A stretch of 23,581 bases of DNA from an uncultured Eubacteriales bacterium (GTDB taxonomy: Bacteria; Bacillota; Clostridia; Oscillospirales; Oscillospiraceae). Location of the stretch: assembly GCA_900549405.1 (NCBI GenBank), contig URNZ01000027.1, positions 1 to 23,581 of the forward strand. The letters run 5' to 3'. The notes under the pieces are model-generated. The model did no database searches, was not told the DNA's origin, and saw nothing but the letters and a program-made list of their open reading frames with translations. The position numbers and the translations under genes are program-made. Every line of letters starts with the position of its first letter. Positions within the stretch are counted from its first letter, which is position 1. Shown piece after piece: positions 8,143 to 16,700 of this stretch.

Positions 8143-10750
8143 ATTCTTCGCTCAGCCAGCCATATTTGGTTTTCAGCCGCTCCAGCTTCTCCAGCATGGG
8201 TTCCGCCCCCAGCCACAGGAAAGCCGCCGTGGACAGGCCGTGGACGCAGTCCATGGGGAAGCCCGCCAGGTAATAGGTCAGCAGCACCCCCCGATTCAGC
8301 TCCCCCGCCGCCATCAGGGCGGAGGCGGTGTTCAACATGCCGCCGTAGATGACGATGGCGCTCACGGCGCCGAAGGCGCACAGGCTCCCCCGGCTGCGGC
8401 GCAGCCAGCCCGTCCGGGCCAGCACCCCGGCCAAAAAGCCCACGATGCCCATGCCGAACATCTGCCACGGGGTCCATGGCCCCTGGCCGAACAGGATGTT
8501 AGAGGTCAGCATGGTCACGCTGCCCACCAAAAAACCGCTCTCGCCCCCCAGGGCCACCCCGGATAAGATGGTCAGGGCCAGCACCGGTTTTGCCTGGGGC
8601 AGCATGAAAAAGGCCGCCCGGCCCGCCACGCCCATGGCGCACAGCGTGGCCAGAATGGCGATCTCCCTGGCCCCCGGTCTGCGCCCCTCAAAGGCCAGGA
8701 AGAAGGGCAGCATCCCCTCCAGCAGCATCAGCAGGGCGATGAAATAATACTTCCGCCCCCCCAGATAGAATGTTCCCGCGAACAGGGTGATAGGGACCAG
8801 CAGGAGCAGACACCCCGCCGCCAGTTTGGTCCGGCGGGGGAGTTTTTTTCTGCCTGGGAGCGTCTGGAGGGGCCTCCCCTCTCCCCCGCCCAGGGCAATG
8901 GCGCAGACCAGTGCCCACATGAGGAACCATACAGTCCGGCCCAGCTCGCCCCCCGCCGCCTGGCTCAGTCCGGCGGCGGTCATCAGGGCCGACAGGTCGG
9001 TGACCCGCAGGGCTTGGATCAAAGCGGCCAGGGCCAGGGCCCCGGAGCATGCCGCCAGCCCCCTCCGCCACAGGGGCAGCGGGCGGGGCTTTGCGCTCTC
9101 CTCCGCCGGGGCACACTCCCGGGGCTGATACGCCGCCTCTTCCAGGGGCGGGACAGCTCCGCCGCAGCAGGCGACGATATCCCGGGCGGTGACGGCTCCC
9201 GGCAGGATGTCCCGGCTCATGCGGCTGGCCGCCGTGGTATAGAACCGGTTGCCGGAGAAGAAGTCCCGGGGACTCCCCTCCGCTGCGATGCTGCCCTGGA
9301 AAAACAGGGCGCACCGGTGGGCGTGGTCGGCGCAGAAGGCCACGTCGTGGCTGACCATGACGATGGCCACACCCCGGGCCAGCAGCCGGTTCAGGATCTC
9401 CGCCAGCTGGTCCTGAAAGGCGGCGTCCAGGCCCTTGGTGGGCTCGTCCAGCAGCAGCACGTCCGGCTCCAGCAGCAGGACCTTCGCCAGAGCCGCCCGC
9501 TGCTGCTCCCCCCCGGACAGGTCATAGGGGTGGCGGCCCAGCAGGCCGGTGACGCCGCACAGACTGCACACCCGCTCCACCGCCGCCCGGTCCCGGCACA
9601 CGTCCAGCAGATCCTCCTCCACCGTCTTCTTCAAAAACAGCGTTCTGGGGTCCTGGGGCAGCAGGGCTGTTCTCCCGTGGCAGACGACCTCTCCCCGCTG
9701 GGGCCGGTTCACCCCGGCCAGCAGGGTGAGGGCGGTGGACTTGCCCGCCCCGTTGCCCCCCAGCAGAGCCAGAAACTCCCCGGGGCGCACACTTAAAGAC
9801 AGCCCTCGCACGATGTCCCGGCCCTCCCGGTCATAGCGGAACCACAGCTCCTCCGCCGTCAGGACAGGCTGGGTGGGATAGCGCCGCTCCGGCTCCGGGG
9901 GCAGGGGCTGAAAGGCGCGGTCTTTCTGAAAGTCCTCCAGCCAGTCCCGGCCCTCCCGCACCGTCACGGGGCAGGGGGTTGACGTCTCCGCCGCCGCCCA
10001 CACCCGCATGGGGGTGGGCATGGCCCGGAACATGGCGTGGCCCCGATTTTTCAGCACCTGGCCGATCTCCCGTGGCTCTCCCGCCGCCAACAGCCGCCCC
10101 CCGTCCAGCACGGCGGCGGCGGTAGCCAGGGGCAGGGCCTCTTCCAGGCGGTGCTCGCTTAAAATCACAGTGGTGCCCAGCTCCCGGTTGATCCGGCCCA
10201 GCACGGATAAAAACTCCTCCGCCGCGATGGGGTCCAGCTGGCTGGTGGGCTCGTCCAGCAGCAGCACCTCCGGCTGCATCACCATGACGGAGGCCAGGGC
10301 CAGCAGCTGCTTCTGCCCGCCGGACAGCTCCGCCGACTCCCGGTGGAACCAGTCCTCAATGCCGAAAAAGCTGGCCATCTCCGCCACCCGGCGGCGGATC
10401 ACCGGGGTGGGCAGGCCCAGGCTCTCCAGACCGAAGGCCAGCTCGTGCCAGACTTTATCCGTCACCAGCTGATTGTCCGGGGACTGCATCACAAAGCCGA
10501 TGCCCTGGCTCTCCTCCCGCCGGTCCAGACTTTCAAGCGGGCGGCCCTGGAACAGGATGGTCCCCGTCCGGTCCCCGTGGGGAGCCAGAGACGGCTTCAG
10601 CTGCCGCAGCAGAGTGGTCTTGCCGCAGCCCGACTGGCCGCACAGCACCAGAAAGGCCCCCGGCGCAACGTCCAGGGACAGGCCCTCTAAGGCCTGACGG
10701 CTCTGGCCGGGATAGGTAAAGCTCAGGTTTTGGATGTGGAACGTCTCCAT
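8141..10750 (-). CDS. ECF transporter triple fusion: ATPase-ATPase-S component
   Basis: This 869-residue membrane-associated protein joins three ECF subunits. ATPase 1 (residues 1 to about 250) has Walker A GQSGCGKTT (38-46), signature ELSGGQKQ and Walker B VLLLDEPTSQLD. ATPase 2 (about 290-520) has Walker A GGNGAGKST, signature DLSGGEQQ, Walker B VLLLDEPTKGLD and MVSHD. After a linker with two possible membrane helices, the last 230 or so residues form a hydrophobic S component (GRAAFFMLPQAKP, GPWTPWQMFGMGIVGFLAG). The S component binds the vitamin and the ATPases drive transport with the T component. The ATG at 10750 follows a very GA-rich binding site and overlaps the T-component gene by 28 bases. 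The frame is open to 11095, but that extension is a shadow of the T gene. The riboswitch upstream of the operon suggests cobalamin or another corrinoid as substrate. Confidence 0.93.
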   Translation of the reverse strand: METFHIQNLSFTYPGQSRQALEGLSLDVAPGAFLVLCGQSGCGKTTLLRQLKPSLAPHGDRTGTILFQGRPLESLDRREESQGIGFVMQSPDNQLVTDKVWHELAFGLESLGLPTPVIRRRVAEMASFFGIEDWFHRESAELSGGQKQLLALASVMVMQPEVLLLDEPTSQLDPIAAEEFLSVLGRINRELGTTVILSEHRLEEALPLATAAAVLDGGRLLAAGEPREIGQVLKNRGHAMFRAMPTPMRVWAAAETSTPCPVTVREGRDWLEDFQKDRAFQPLPPEPERRYPTQPVLTAEELWFRYDREGRDIVRGLSLSVRPGEFLALLGGNGAGKSTALTLLAGVNRPQRGEVVCHGRTALLPQDPRTLFLKKTVEEDLLDVCRDRAAVERVCSLCGVTGLLGRHPYDLSGGEQQRAALAKVLLLEPDVLLLDEPTKGLDAAFQDQLAEILNRLLARGVAIVMVSHDVAFCADHAHRCALFFQGSIAAEGSPRDFFSGNRFYTTAASRMSRDILPGAVTARDIVACCGGAVPPLEEAAYQPRECAPAEESAKPRPLPLWRRGLAACSGALALAALIQALRVTDLSALMTAAGLSQAAGGELGRTVWFLMWALVCAIALGGGEGRPLQTLPGRKKLPRRTKLAAGCLLLLVPITLFAGTFYLGGRKYYFIALLMLLEGMLPFFLAFEGRRPGAREIAILATLCAMGVAGRAAFFMLPQAKPVLALTILSGVALGGESGFLVGSVTMLTSNILFGQGPWTPWQMFGMGIVGFLAGVLARTGWLRRSRGSLCAFGAVSAIVIYGGMLNTASALMAAGELNRGVLLTYYLAGFPMDCVHGLSTAAFLWLGAEPMLEKLERLKTKYGWLSEE

Positions 10751-11610
10751 CGTCTCCCCTCCTCCCAGTCCAGAATGATCGGCGTCACGCACAGGGCCAG
10801 ATAGCCCACAAAAAAGCTGGCCGTCATGGGGGTGACGGCTCCCCCACGCATGGTGGGGTAATACCGCCAGCGCAGTCCCCCGGCCAGGGCCCCGCACAGC
10901 ACATAGCTCCCCCAACCCAGCAGCCAGGTCAGGGCCCGCCGGTCCCGCTCCGTCAGGCGATAGATGGAGAAGGCCGTCCGTACGGGCAGGCCATAGCCCC
11001 TGGCGCGCATGGAGTCCGCCGTCTCCACCCCGTTCTCCAACGACCAGGTGACAACGATGGACAGCGCCCGCACCCCCAGGCGCAGCCGCCGCCAAAGGCC
11101 GTCCGGCTCCTCGTTATTCAGGCCCCGCTGGACCTGGACGGCCAGGCGCAGCTGCCGGGTGAACCGGGGCACAAAGCGCAGGGTCATGCTCAGCACCAGG
11201 GACAGGGCCGGGGCGGCCCGGCCAAAGAGATAGACCAGCTTGTCCGCCGTCATCACCTTGGTACAGCAGGCAAACCAGAGCATCACGCCCCCCAGCATGG
11301 CCCCCGCCCCCAGGCCATAGGCCAGGCTCTCCAGAGTCAGGGGGTTGCCCGAGGGGAGATAGGTCAGAATGGTGGCCCCCGCGTGGCTGAACGCCGGATT
11401 CACCGCCGCCGCCAGCGCCATCACCGGCAGCACATAGCAAATAGCCCGCCCCGTCTGCCGCCGCCCGGTCAGAGACAGGTGACAGGCCGCCCCCCCGCAC
11501 AGGGAGATGGCCAGGCAGACGGGGTGATCTAACATCATGGCCCCCGCCAGCACCAGGGCGAAAAACAGGGCGTTCACCGCCGGGTGGCAGCCCGCAAATC
11601 CGTCTCTCAC
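10723..11610 (-). CDS. ECF transporter T component (transmembrane)
   Basis: This 295-residue integral membrane protein matches the EcfT/CbiQ family. It has several hydrophobic segments and the conserved cytosolic motif ADSMRARGYGLP, the Ala-Arg-Gly coupling motif that contacts the ATPases. It couples ATP hydrolysis by the two fused ATPases to toppling of the S component. I place the start at GTG 11610, whose GTGA overlaps the TGA stop of the DUF4430 gene by four bases, the classic arrangement for translational coupling. The frame upstream of that GTG carries no family sequence. The gene overlaps the downstream fusion by 28 bases, so the two ECF proteins are likely made in fixed proportion. 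Confidence 0.92.
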   Translation of the reverse strand: MRDGFAGCHPAVNALFFALVLAGAMMLDHPVCLAISLCGGAACHLSLTGRRQTGRAICYVLPVMALAAAVNPAFSHAGATILTYLPSGNPLTLESLAYGLGAGAMLGGVMLWFACCTKVMTADKLVYLFGRAAPALSLVLSMTLRFVPRFTRQLRLAVQVQRGLNNEEPDGLWRRLRLGVRALSIVVTWSLENGVETADSMRARGYGLPVRTAFSIYRLTERDRRALTWLLGWGSYVLCGALAGGLRWRYYPTMRGGAVTPMTASFFVGYLALCVTPIILDWEEGRRWRRSTSKT

Positions 11611-12395
11611 GCGCCGTCCCCCGCATAGTAGGCCCCGCCCACGTCCTTGCCATAGTCGCAGGTGTACACCCACTTCACCGTGTCCCCATCCTTCAGGGCA
11701 TAGCGGGAACAGCCGTAGTTGGGGAACCAGCCGTTCACCGCGTACATCCAGCCCGACTGTTCCCCGCAGTCGAACTCATACAGGTTGCCGATGCCCTCGA
11801 TATAGGCGCTGTTATACATGGGGGTGTTGGAAAACTCCATGTGGATGCCATTGTCCCGGCACACCCGCTGGAGCACGTCAAAGACGCTCTCCCCCTCGTG
11901 GAATTCCACCTGAGTGGCGGGCAGCAGCCAGCCGTCGGCGGGGACCAGCTCCGTCTTGTCTGGGTCCAGCCAGTCCATGTGATTCAAAATGGTGGCGCAG
12001 GAGATGGAGATGGTGCAGCGGCTCACCTCCGGGGCCTGCTCCGTCTGCTGCGGTTCTGTGGGGGCGGGCTTGCCCTGGGGCACCGGGTCGGTGTGATACT
12101 GGTCCTGGCCCGTCTTGGGGTCGATGTCCATGGCGGAGGAAGTTGCACTTGTGTCAGGCTGAGGTTCCGGCTCTTCCGGTTCCTGGGTAGAGGTATCGGA
12201 CGCGCTGCTCTCCGGGGCCTCCGGCTCCGATTGGGAGCCGTCTGTGGAGACGGAAGCGCTCACGCTCTCGCTGCCGTCCGCCCCTCCCGCCGACCACCCG
12301 TGCAGGCCGGGGGCGTCGCCGCCGTACCAAAAGGCAAAGGCCAGCACCGCCAGAATAGCCGCCGCTGCCGCCCACTTTTTTCCGTTTAATTTCAT
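11607..12395 (-). CDS. membrane-anchored DUF4430 (intrinsic-factor beta-domain-like) protein
   Basis: The protein has 262 residues. Residues 1-25 are a signal peptide or signal anchor (MKLNGKKWAAAAAILAVLAF). There is no lipobox cysteine, so it may stay as an N-terminal anchor. Residues of about 30-130 are a Ser/Glu/Pro-rich spacer that would span the wall. The C-terminal 120 residues are a DUF4430 domain, with hallmarks FHEGESVFDVLQRVC, GEQSGWMYAVNGWFPNYG and LKDGDTVKWVYTCDYG. DUF4430 is the fold of the C-terminal beta domain of animal intrinsic factor and transcobalamin. The ATG at 12395 has a GGGAGA site 7 bases upstream. The frame runs open to 12515, but that part is repeat DNA. It lies between the alpha/alpha-toroid gene and the ECF genes, suggesting it passes corrinoid to the transporter (inference). 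Confidence 0.9.
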   Translation of the reverse strand: MKLNGKKWAAAAAILAVLAFAFWYGGDAPGLHGWSAGGADGSESVSASVSTDGSQSEPEAPESSASDTSTQEPEEPEPQPDTSATSSAMDIDPKTGQDQYHTDPVPQGKPAPTEPQQTEQAPEVSRCTISISCATILNHMDWLDPDKTELVPADGWLLPATQVEFHEGESVFDVLQRVCRDNGIHMEFSNTPMYNSAYIEGIGNLYEFDCGEQSGWMYAVNGWFPNYGCSRYALKDGDTVKWVYTCDYGKDVGGAYYAGDGA

Positions 12396-12469
12396 AGCTG
12401 TTCTCCCTGTTGTTCCAGTTCTCTTTCCCGGGCGCGGGTATTTCCCGCAGAACGCACTGGCGGACACAG

Positions 12470-12521
12470 TACCCGCAAGGGGTATGCCACATCCGTAAGG
12501 CTCCTTCGTCGCCAACGGCTG
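12470..12521 (-). repeat. dispersed intergenic repeat, copy 1
   Basis: This 52-base segment, read on the minus strand, aligns without gaps to 18412-18463 on the plus strand. It has an identical 11-base start, a divergent 9-base centre, then 32 bases with a single difference (including CTTACGGATGTGGC). It lies in the 236-base gap between the DUF4430 gene and the alpha/alpha-toroid gene. Confidence 0.85.
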
Positions 12522-12540
12522 CGCAAAGGTCCGCCCCTAC

Positions 12541-12580
12541 TGTCATTGCGAGGAGCCCGCAGGGCGACGTGGCAATCCGC
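12541..12580. repeat. REP-like element (TGTCATTGCGAGGAG type)
   Basis: The segment begins TGTCATTGCGAGGAGC and ends GACGTGGCAATCC. The outer ATTGC (12545-12549) and GCAAT (12572-12576) are complementary and can close a stem. This pattern matches a small palindromic intergenic repeat found in many bacterial genomes. With the 12470-12521 repeat it fills most of the gap. No promoter or terminator was recognised there, so the operon probably reads through. Confidence 0.65.
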
Positions 12581-12631
12581 ATCCCCACGCCTTACGCCCA
12601 GGAAACGGAACTGGCGTTCCGTCTGCTTGGT

Positions 12632-13711
12632 TTACTTAGGGCTGGCGAAAGCTGCCGTCAGGGCGACGGCGGCGATGGTCCGGGCGCTCCAGCCCACGAT
12701 CAGGGTACCCACTTCAGAGGTATTCCTACTCGCGGTCTCCAGCCCCTCCATCACATACAGCCCGCTCTCTCCCTGCTCGGCCCGCTTTACGGCGGCCAGG
12801 GCGTACAGGCTCTGTTCGGTGGCCATCAGGTTGCTGCCGCCGTCCTTCACGTGGCAGAAGCTGCCGTCGGACAGCTGATAGCTCAGCAGGGCGTCCAGGG
12901 CGGTGGCCCCGTTTTTCACAAAGCGGCTGTCCGTCAGGGGCAGGCCTAAGCTCTCCAGGGCCACCACAACTTGGGCGCAGCTCTCGGCGTTGGCCGCGCC
13001 GCCGGTGGCAAAGCCGCCGTCTGCCTGCTGCTGGCCGGACAGCCAACTCAGCGCCCGGTCCACGCCCGTCTTCACCGCCGCCTGGTCGGTATACCGGGAC
13101 AGGGCCTGCAATGCCATGGCGGTCACGTCCACGTCGCCGCTCCCCTCCCCGGACAGGCTCCAGCTGCCGTCAGACAGCTGACGGGACAAAATGCGGTCCA
13201 CATACATCTGCCGGGTGGCCTGAGTCTTGGCCTGGGGGTTCTGTGGCATGGGGTAGTTCCGGCTGTCCAGGGCGATCAGCGCCCAGATGGGTCCGTTGAT
13301 GCCCTGCCACACCGTCTTGTCAAAGTCCCCCAGGGGCAGGGTCAGGTCATAGCCCCCCACGTCCCGGGCGTCCTGATTTAACGCGGACAGGGCCAGGATG
13401 ACCCGGCTGTACTCGGTGTACTTCCGGCTGTGGAGCACACCCTGTTTTTCTTTCACGGTCTGTTCTACTCGGCTCAGATAGCCCCCGTCATAGCCCTGGG
13501 GGCGCTCAGCTCCCCCCCGGGCCAGGCCGATGATGGCCCACTCCCCGCCGATGCTGGACACCTCCGGGGCGGGCACGGCCCTGCTGACAAAGGCGGCGGC
13601 CCGGTCATAGGCCCCCTGGGCCGGGGAGGCTGCGGCCAGCGCCCCGGTGACAGAGCTTGCCGCCAGGGCCAGAGCCAAAATCAGGCTGCCGAATTTTCGT
13701 CTCATGTGCAT
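12632..13711 (-). CDS. secreted alpha/alpha-toroid (prenyltransferase-like) protein, candidate corrinoid-binding alpha domain
   Basis: This 359-residue exported protein has a Sec signal peptide (MHMRRKFGSLILALALAASS, cleavage after ALA near residue 26). The body is a series of helical repeats with the QDGSW/F-type turns of terpene-cyclase and prenyltransferase barrels: RQLSDGSWSL, QQQADGGFATGG and YQLSDGSFCHV, each followed by an AxxxALxSLG-like helix. The same alpha6/alpha6 barrel forms the first domain of intrinsic factor and transcobalamin. It lacks catalytic DXDD- or zinc-type motifs that I can see, so a binding role fits better than cyclase chemistry. The last 25 residues are mildly hydrophobic. 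ATG 13711 follows GGGAGGAG (13717-13724). A second ATG two codons on is also possible. It lies directly upstream of the DUF4430 gene in the riboswitch-led operon. Confidence 0.88.
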   Translation of the reverse strand: MHMRRKFGSLILALALAASSVTGALAAASPAQGAYDRAAAFVSRAVPAPEVSSIGGEWAIIGLARGGAERPQGYDGGYLSRVEQTVKEKQGVLHSRKYTEYSRVILALSALNQDARDVGGYDLTLPLGDFDKTVWQGINGPIWALIALDSRNYPMPQNPQAKTQATRQMYVDRILSRQLSDGSWSLSGEGSGDVDVTAMALQALSRYTDQAAVKTGVDRALSWLSGQQQADGGFATGGAANAESCAQVVVALESLGLPLTDSRFVKNGATALDALLSYQLSDGSFCHVKDGGSNLMATEQSLYALAAVKRAEQGESGLYVMEGLETASRNTSEVGTLIVGWSARTIAAVALTAAFASPK

Positions 13712-13736
13712 GTTGTCTCCTCCCTAATTACGCCCC

Positions 13737-13767
13737 GTCCCGCCGTCTGGCGTACAGGCGGCGGGAC
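13737..13767 (-). other. intercistronic hairpin
   Basis: A GC-rich stem of 9 perfect pairs (13737-13745 with 13759-13767), extendable to 13 with one imperfect pair, lies in the 84-base gap between the 1390-residue surface protein and the alpha/alpha-toroid gene. No T-run follows on the minus strand, so it is more likely an mRNA processing or stability element, or partial attenuator, than a full terminator. Confidence 0.5.
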
Positions 13768-13795
13768 AGGAATGGGTCAAACTTGCTTTTTATGC

Positions 13796-16700
13796 TTACT
13801 TCTTCACGTTCTCGCAGAAGGCCTTCAGCATGGTGGCCGCCTCGGCACGGGTCAGGGTGCCCGCAGGGGCCAGACTGTTGGCGCTGCGCCCGGTCATCAG
13901 GCCGGAGCCGCAGGCCCACTGAACGGCCTGGGCCGCCCAGTCGCTGATGCTTCCCTGGTCGGCATAGCCGGACAGGTCGGCGGTCTTGCTCACGTCATAG
14001 CCCTTATACTGGGCGTAGCGATAGAGCATCACGGCCAGCTGCTCCCGGGTGATGGCCCCGTTGGGAGCAAAGGCGCTGTCGCTGACGCCGCTGACGATGC
14101 CGTGCTCGGCGGCCCAGGCAACGGCATTGGCATACCACGCGCCGTCGGCCACGTCGGTAAAGCCGCCCTTACCTGCGGCGGGCTTGCCGTCCAGGCTGTG
14201 CAGCACCGTGACCAGCATGGAGCGGTCCATGGAGTCGCCGGGGGCGAAGCTGTCGTGGCTCACGCCAGAGAACAGGCCGTTGTCATAGGCATACTGCACG
14301 GACTGATAATACCAGTCGTTGGACTTCACGTCTGTAAAGGGCATGGTCTTGTCAGGCACGGGGTTGGCGGGGGTGGTGGGGGTAGTGGTGGTGCCGGAGG
14401 AGGAAGAAGAACCGCTGTTCCAATTCTCAGAACCCTGCTCCTTGGTATAGTCGTCCGTATAGTGGAACACGATGTTGTCGCCCTGCTTGACGCGCTGTTC
14501 CTCCACGCCGAGGTCAGGGTGGCTGCCATTCAGCGTATACATCCAGCCGGAGTTACCACCGTTGTCGAACTCCTCCAATCCACGGACAGAGGAAATATAA
14601 TTGCCGCCGTTCTCATAGGGGATTCCCGCCATGCTCAGAGCTTTGGCGATCACGTCGATCACATAAGCGTCCTTGTCCACCGTGACGCTGGTTCTGGCGA
14701 TCCAGGTCTCCAGAGTCCGGTTCTTCAGGGTGTGGACCTCACCATTGTCGCCGTGTTTGCTGTCGCCCATCAGTGTAAACGTAACAGTGATCGTCTGCTT
14801 CTGGCTGCCGCCGCCCTGGCTGCCGCTGCTAACGGTGATAGGCAGGGCCACGGTCTTGCCGCCATACGTGATGGTCATGGCGTTGTCCGCCGTGGTAAGC
14901 TCACGATTGGGCGCATAGGTATAGTCGGTGACAACTTCAGTCCGACCACTGCTGTACACGGCAGTGATCTCCATTCCGGTGGGGTCGAAAAAGTCTCCAG
15001 CCTTATACGCAGTCTTTGCAGGCTGCTTGGTCACTGTGATCTCCGTCAAGACGGCGGGGGCAACGGTGACAGGAATGGTCGCGGTCTTGCCCTGATAAGA
15101 AACCGTAACTTCCTTCGTGTCGGCGGTCAGCTTTTCAGGGGAAACCGTATAGCCGCTCACCTGCTGGGTCTTTCCATCGGCATAGACTGCGGTGACGATC
15201 AGATTTGCAGGGTCAAAGCCGTCGCCTTCGTCATAGCTAGTTTTCACTTCGTCAGTGGTCAAAGTAATATGATCCAGCGCCGCGTCAGTGACCGTGATTG
15301 GGATCTGAATATCAGGCAGCTGTCCCATGTAGGCCACTCTTGTATTCGCATTCAGATTGGGCGCTTTCCCGCTCGTCAGGGTAATGCCCCGGTGATTGCC
15401 AAACGGGTCGCCCCAGCCGCAAACCAGAATACTGCCGCCGGACAGGGTAAGGACATCCTTATCATAGTCATCTGGCACCTTAAAGGTCGTGCTGGTGTCT
15501 TTACTATAACTGGGTTTGCCCCAAAAATCAGCCTTTGTCAGCACAGCAAGGTCATTCTGCGCAGACGCAAAGTTATACTGTCTGCTCGGAGTTCCGATGC
15601 TGGTGCTCTGGTCATAGCCGTCCACCTCATCGTAAAGGACAACGGCATCCATGTTATACACACCGGCCAGCTTATTCGCGGGGTGATACAGTCCATTCAA
15701 AGAGACAGTTAGCTCGTCGCCCGGATGGACCGGGTCGCCGCTGTTCACGGTGACAGACAGCTGCTTGGCCGTGATGATTTGGTACTCGGCCTTTCCGTCC
15801 TTCTCCAGCTTTACAATGTTGCGGCCCTGCACCAGGGGCACCGTGACGCTGTTATCGTCATTCGCAGCCACATCCTTAAACCCGTTGAAGGACATCTTAT
15901 CGCTTACCGTCGGATTGGCCACCGAAACATGAACTCCATCGGTCCCAGGCGTAAACGTATAGCTCCCGCTCTCACCAACGAAATAAATGACATCGTGCTC
16001 CGCATCCAGGGCATCCCCCGCCAGCTTGCTGTCGGTGGTGTTGCCCTTATCCGCGTTCAAAGTGATGCCAGTGGAAATGCCGCTATCCTCCGCACCAACA
16101 GATACCACAAAAACGCCGGTGTTCTCCGGCCAAATGGCTCCGAAGAAGGGGCCTCCATCAGCCACATTGACATTGATCGCGTCATAGGTGACAAGGACGA
16201 TGGCCGTTCCCTGGCTCTTTGCGGTGAGCAGCCCAGCGTCGGACACTTCCACCACACTGGTATCTGCCTGGCCGTTCATATCCAAAACGGCATAGTGATA
16301 ATCGGGCTCGATGAAATAGTTATTCATCGTATTATCTACTGCTTCCCAGTTGCGCAGGTTCACCAGCTGATAGGTGTCCCCTGCCTGTCCCAGTTTCAGA
16401 TAGCCCTGGGGGTTGATGTTCAGATAGACATCGGCCACATTGTAGCCGTTGTTGCTCTTTACATCATGGTCAATGGTCGTCTTATCTTTTCCCTGGGGCT
16501 GAAGGTCCTCTTTCGAGACGGTCATACTCCAATCGGCAGTTTTTTTAAAGGTCCCGGCATAGGTGATGTAGTTCTCGCCGCTGATTCGATAATTATAAGT
16601 TTTGTTGTCCGCTAAATCAAAATAGTAGGTAATCGTGCCATCCTGGTTATCCTTTGTTCTCGCACTTTGAATTTCAGTGAAGGGCACGTAATGTTTGACC

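Noticed and set aside
10751..11095. N-terminal extension of the ECF fusion protein
   Set aside because: It overlaps the ECF T-component gene in another frame and has no family sequence. A strong ribosome binding site lies before ATG 10750.
13430..15712. 760-codon plus-strand ORF opposite the toroid and DUF4430 surface genes
   Set aside because: It spans the intergenic hairpin and two confirmed minus-strand genes, has low-complexity Gly/Val/His/Ile composition and no recognisable domain or ribosome binding site. It is an antisense shadow in GC-rich DNA.
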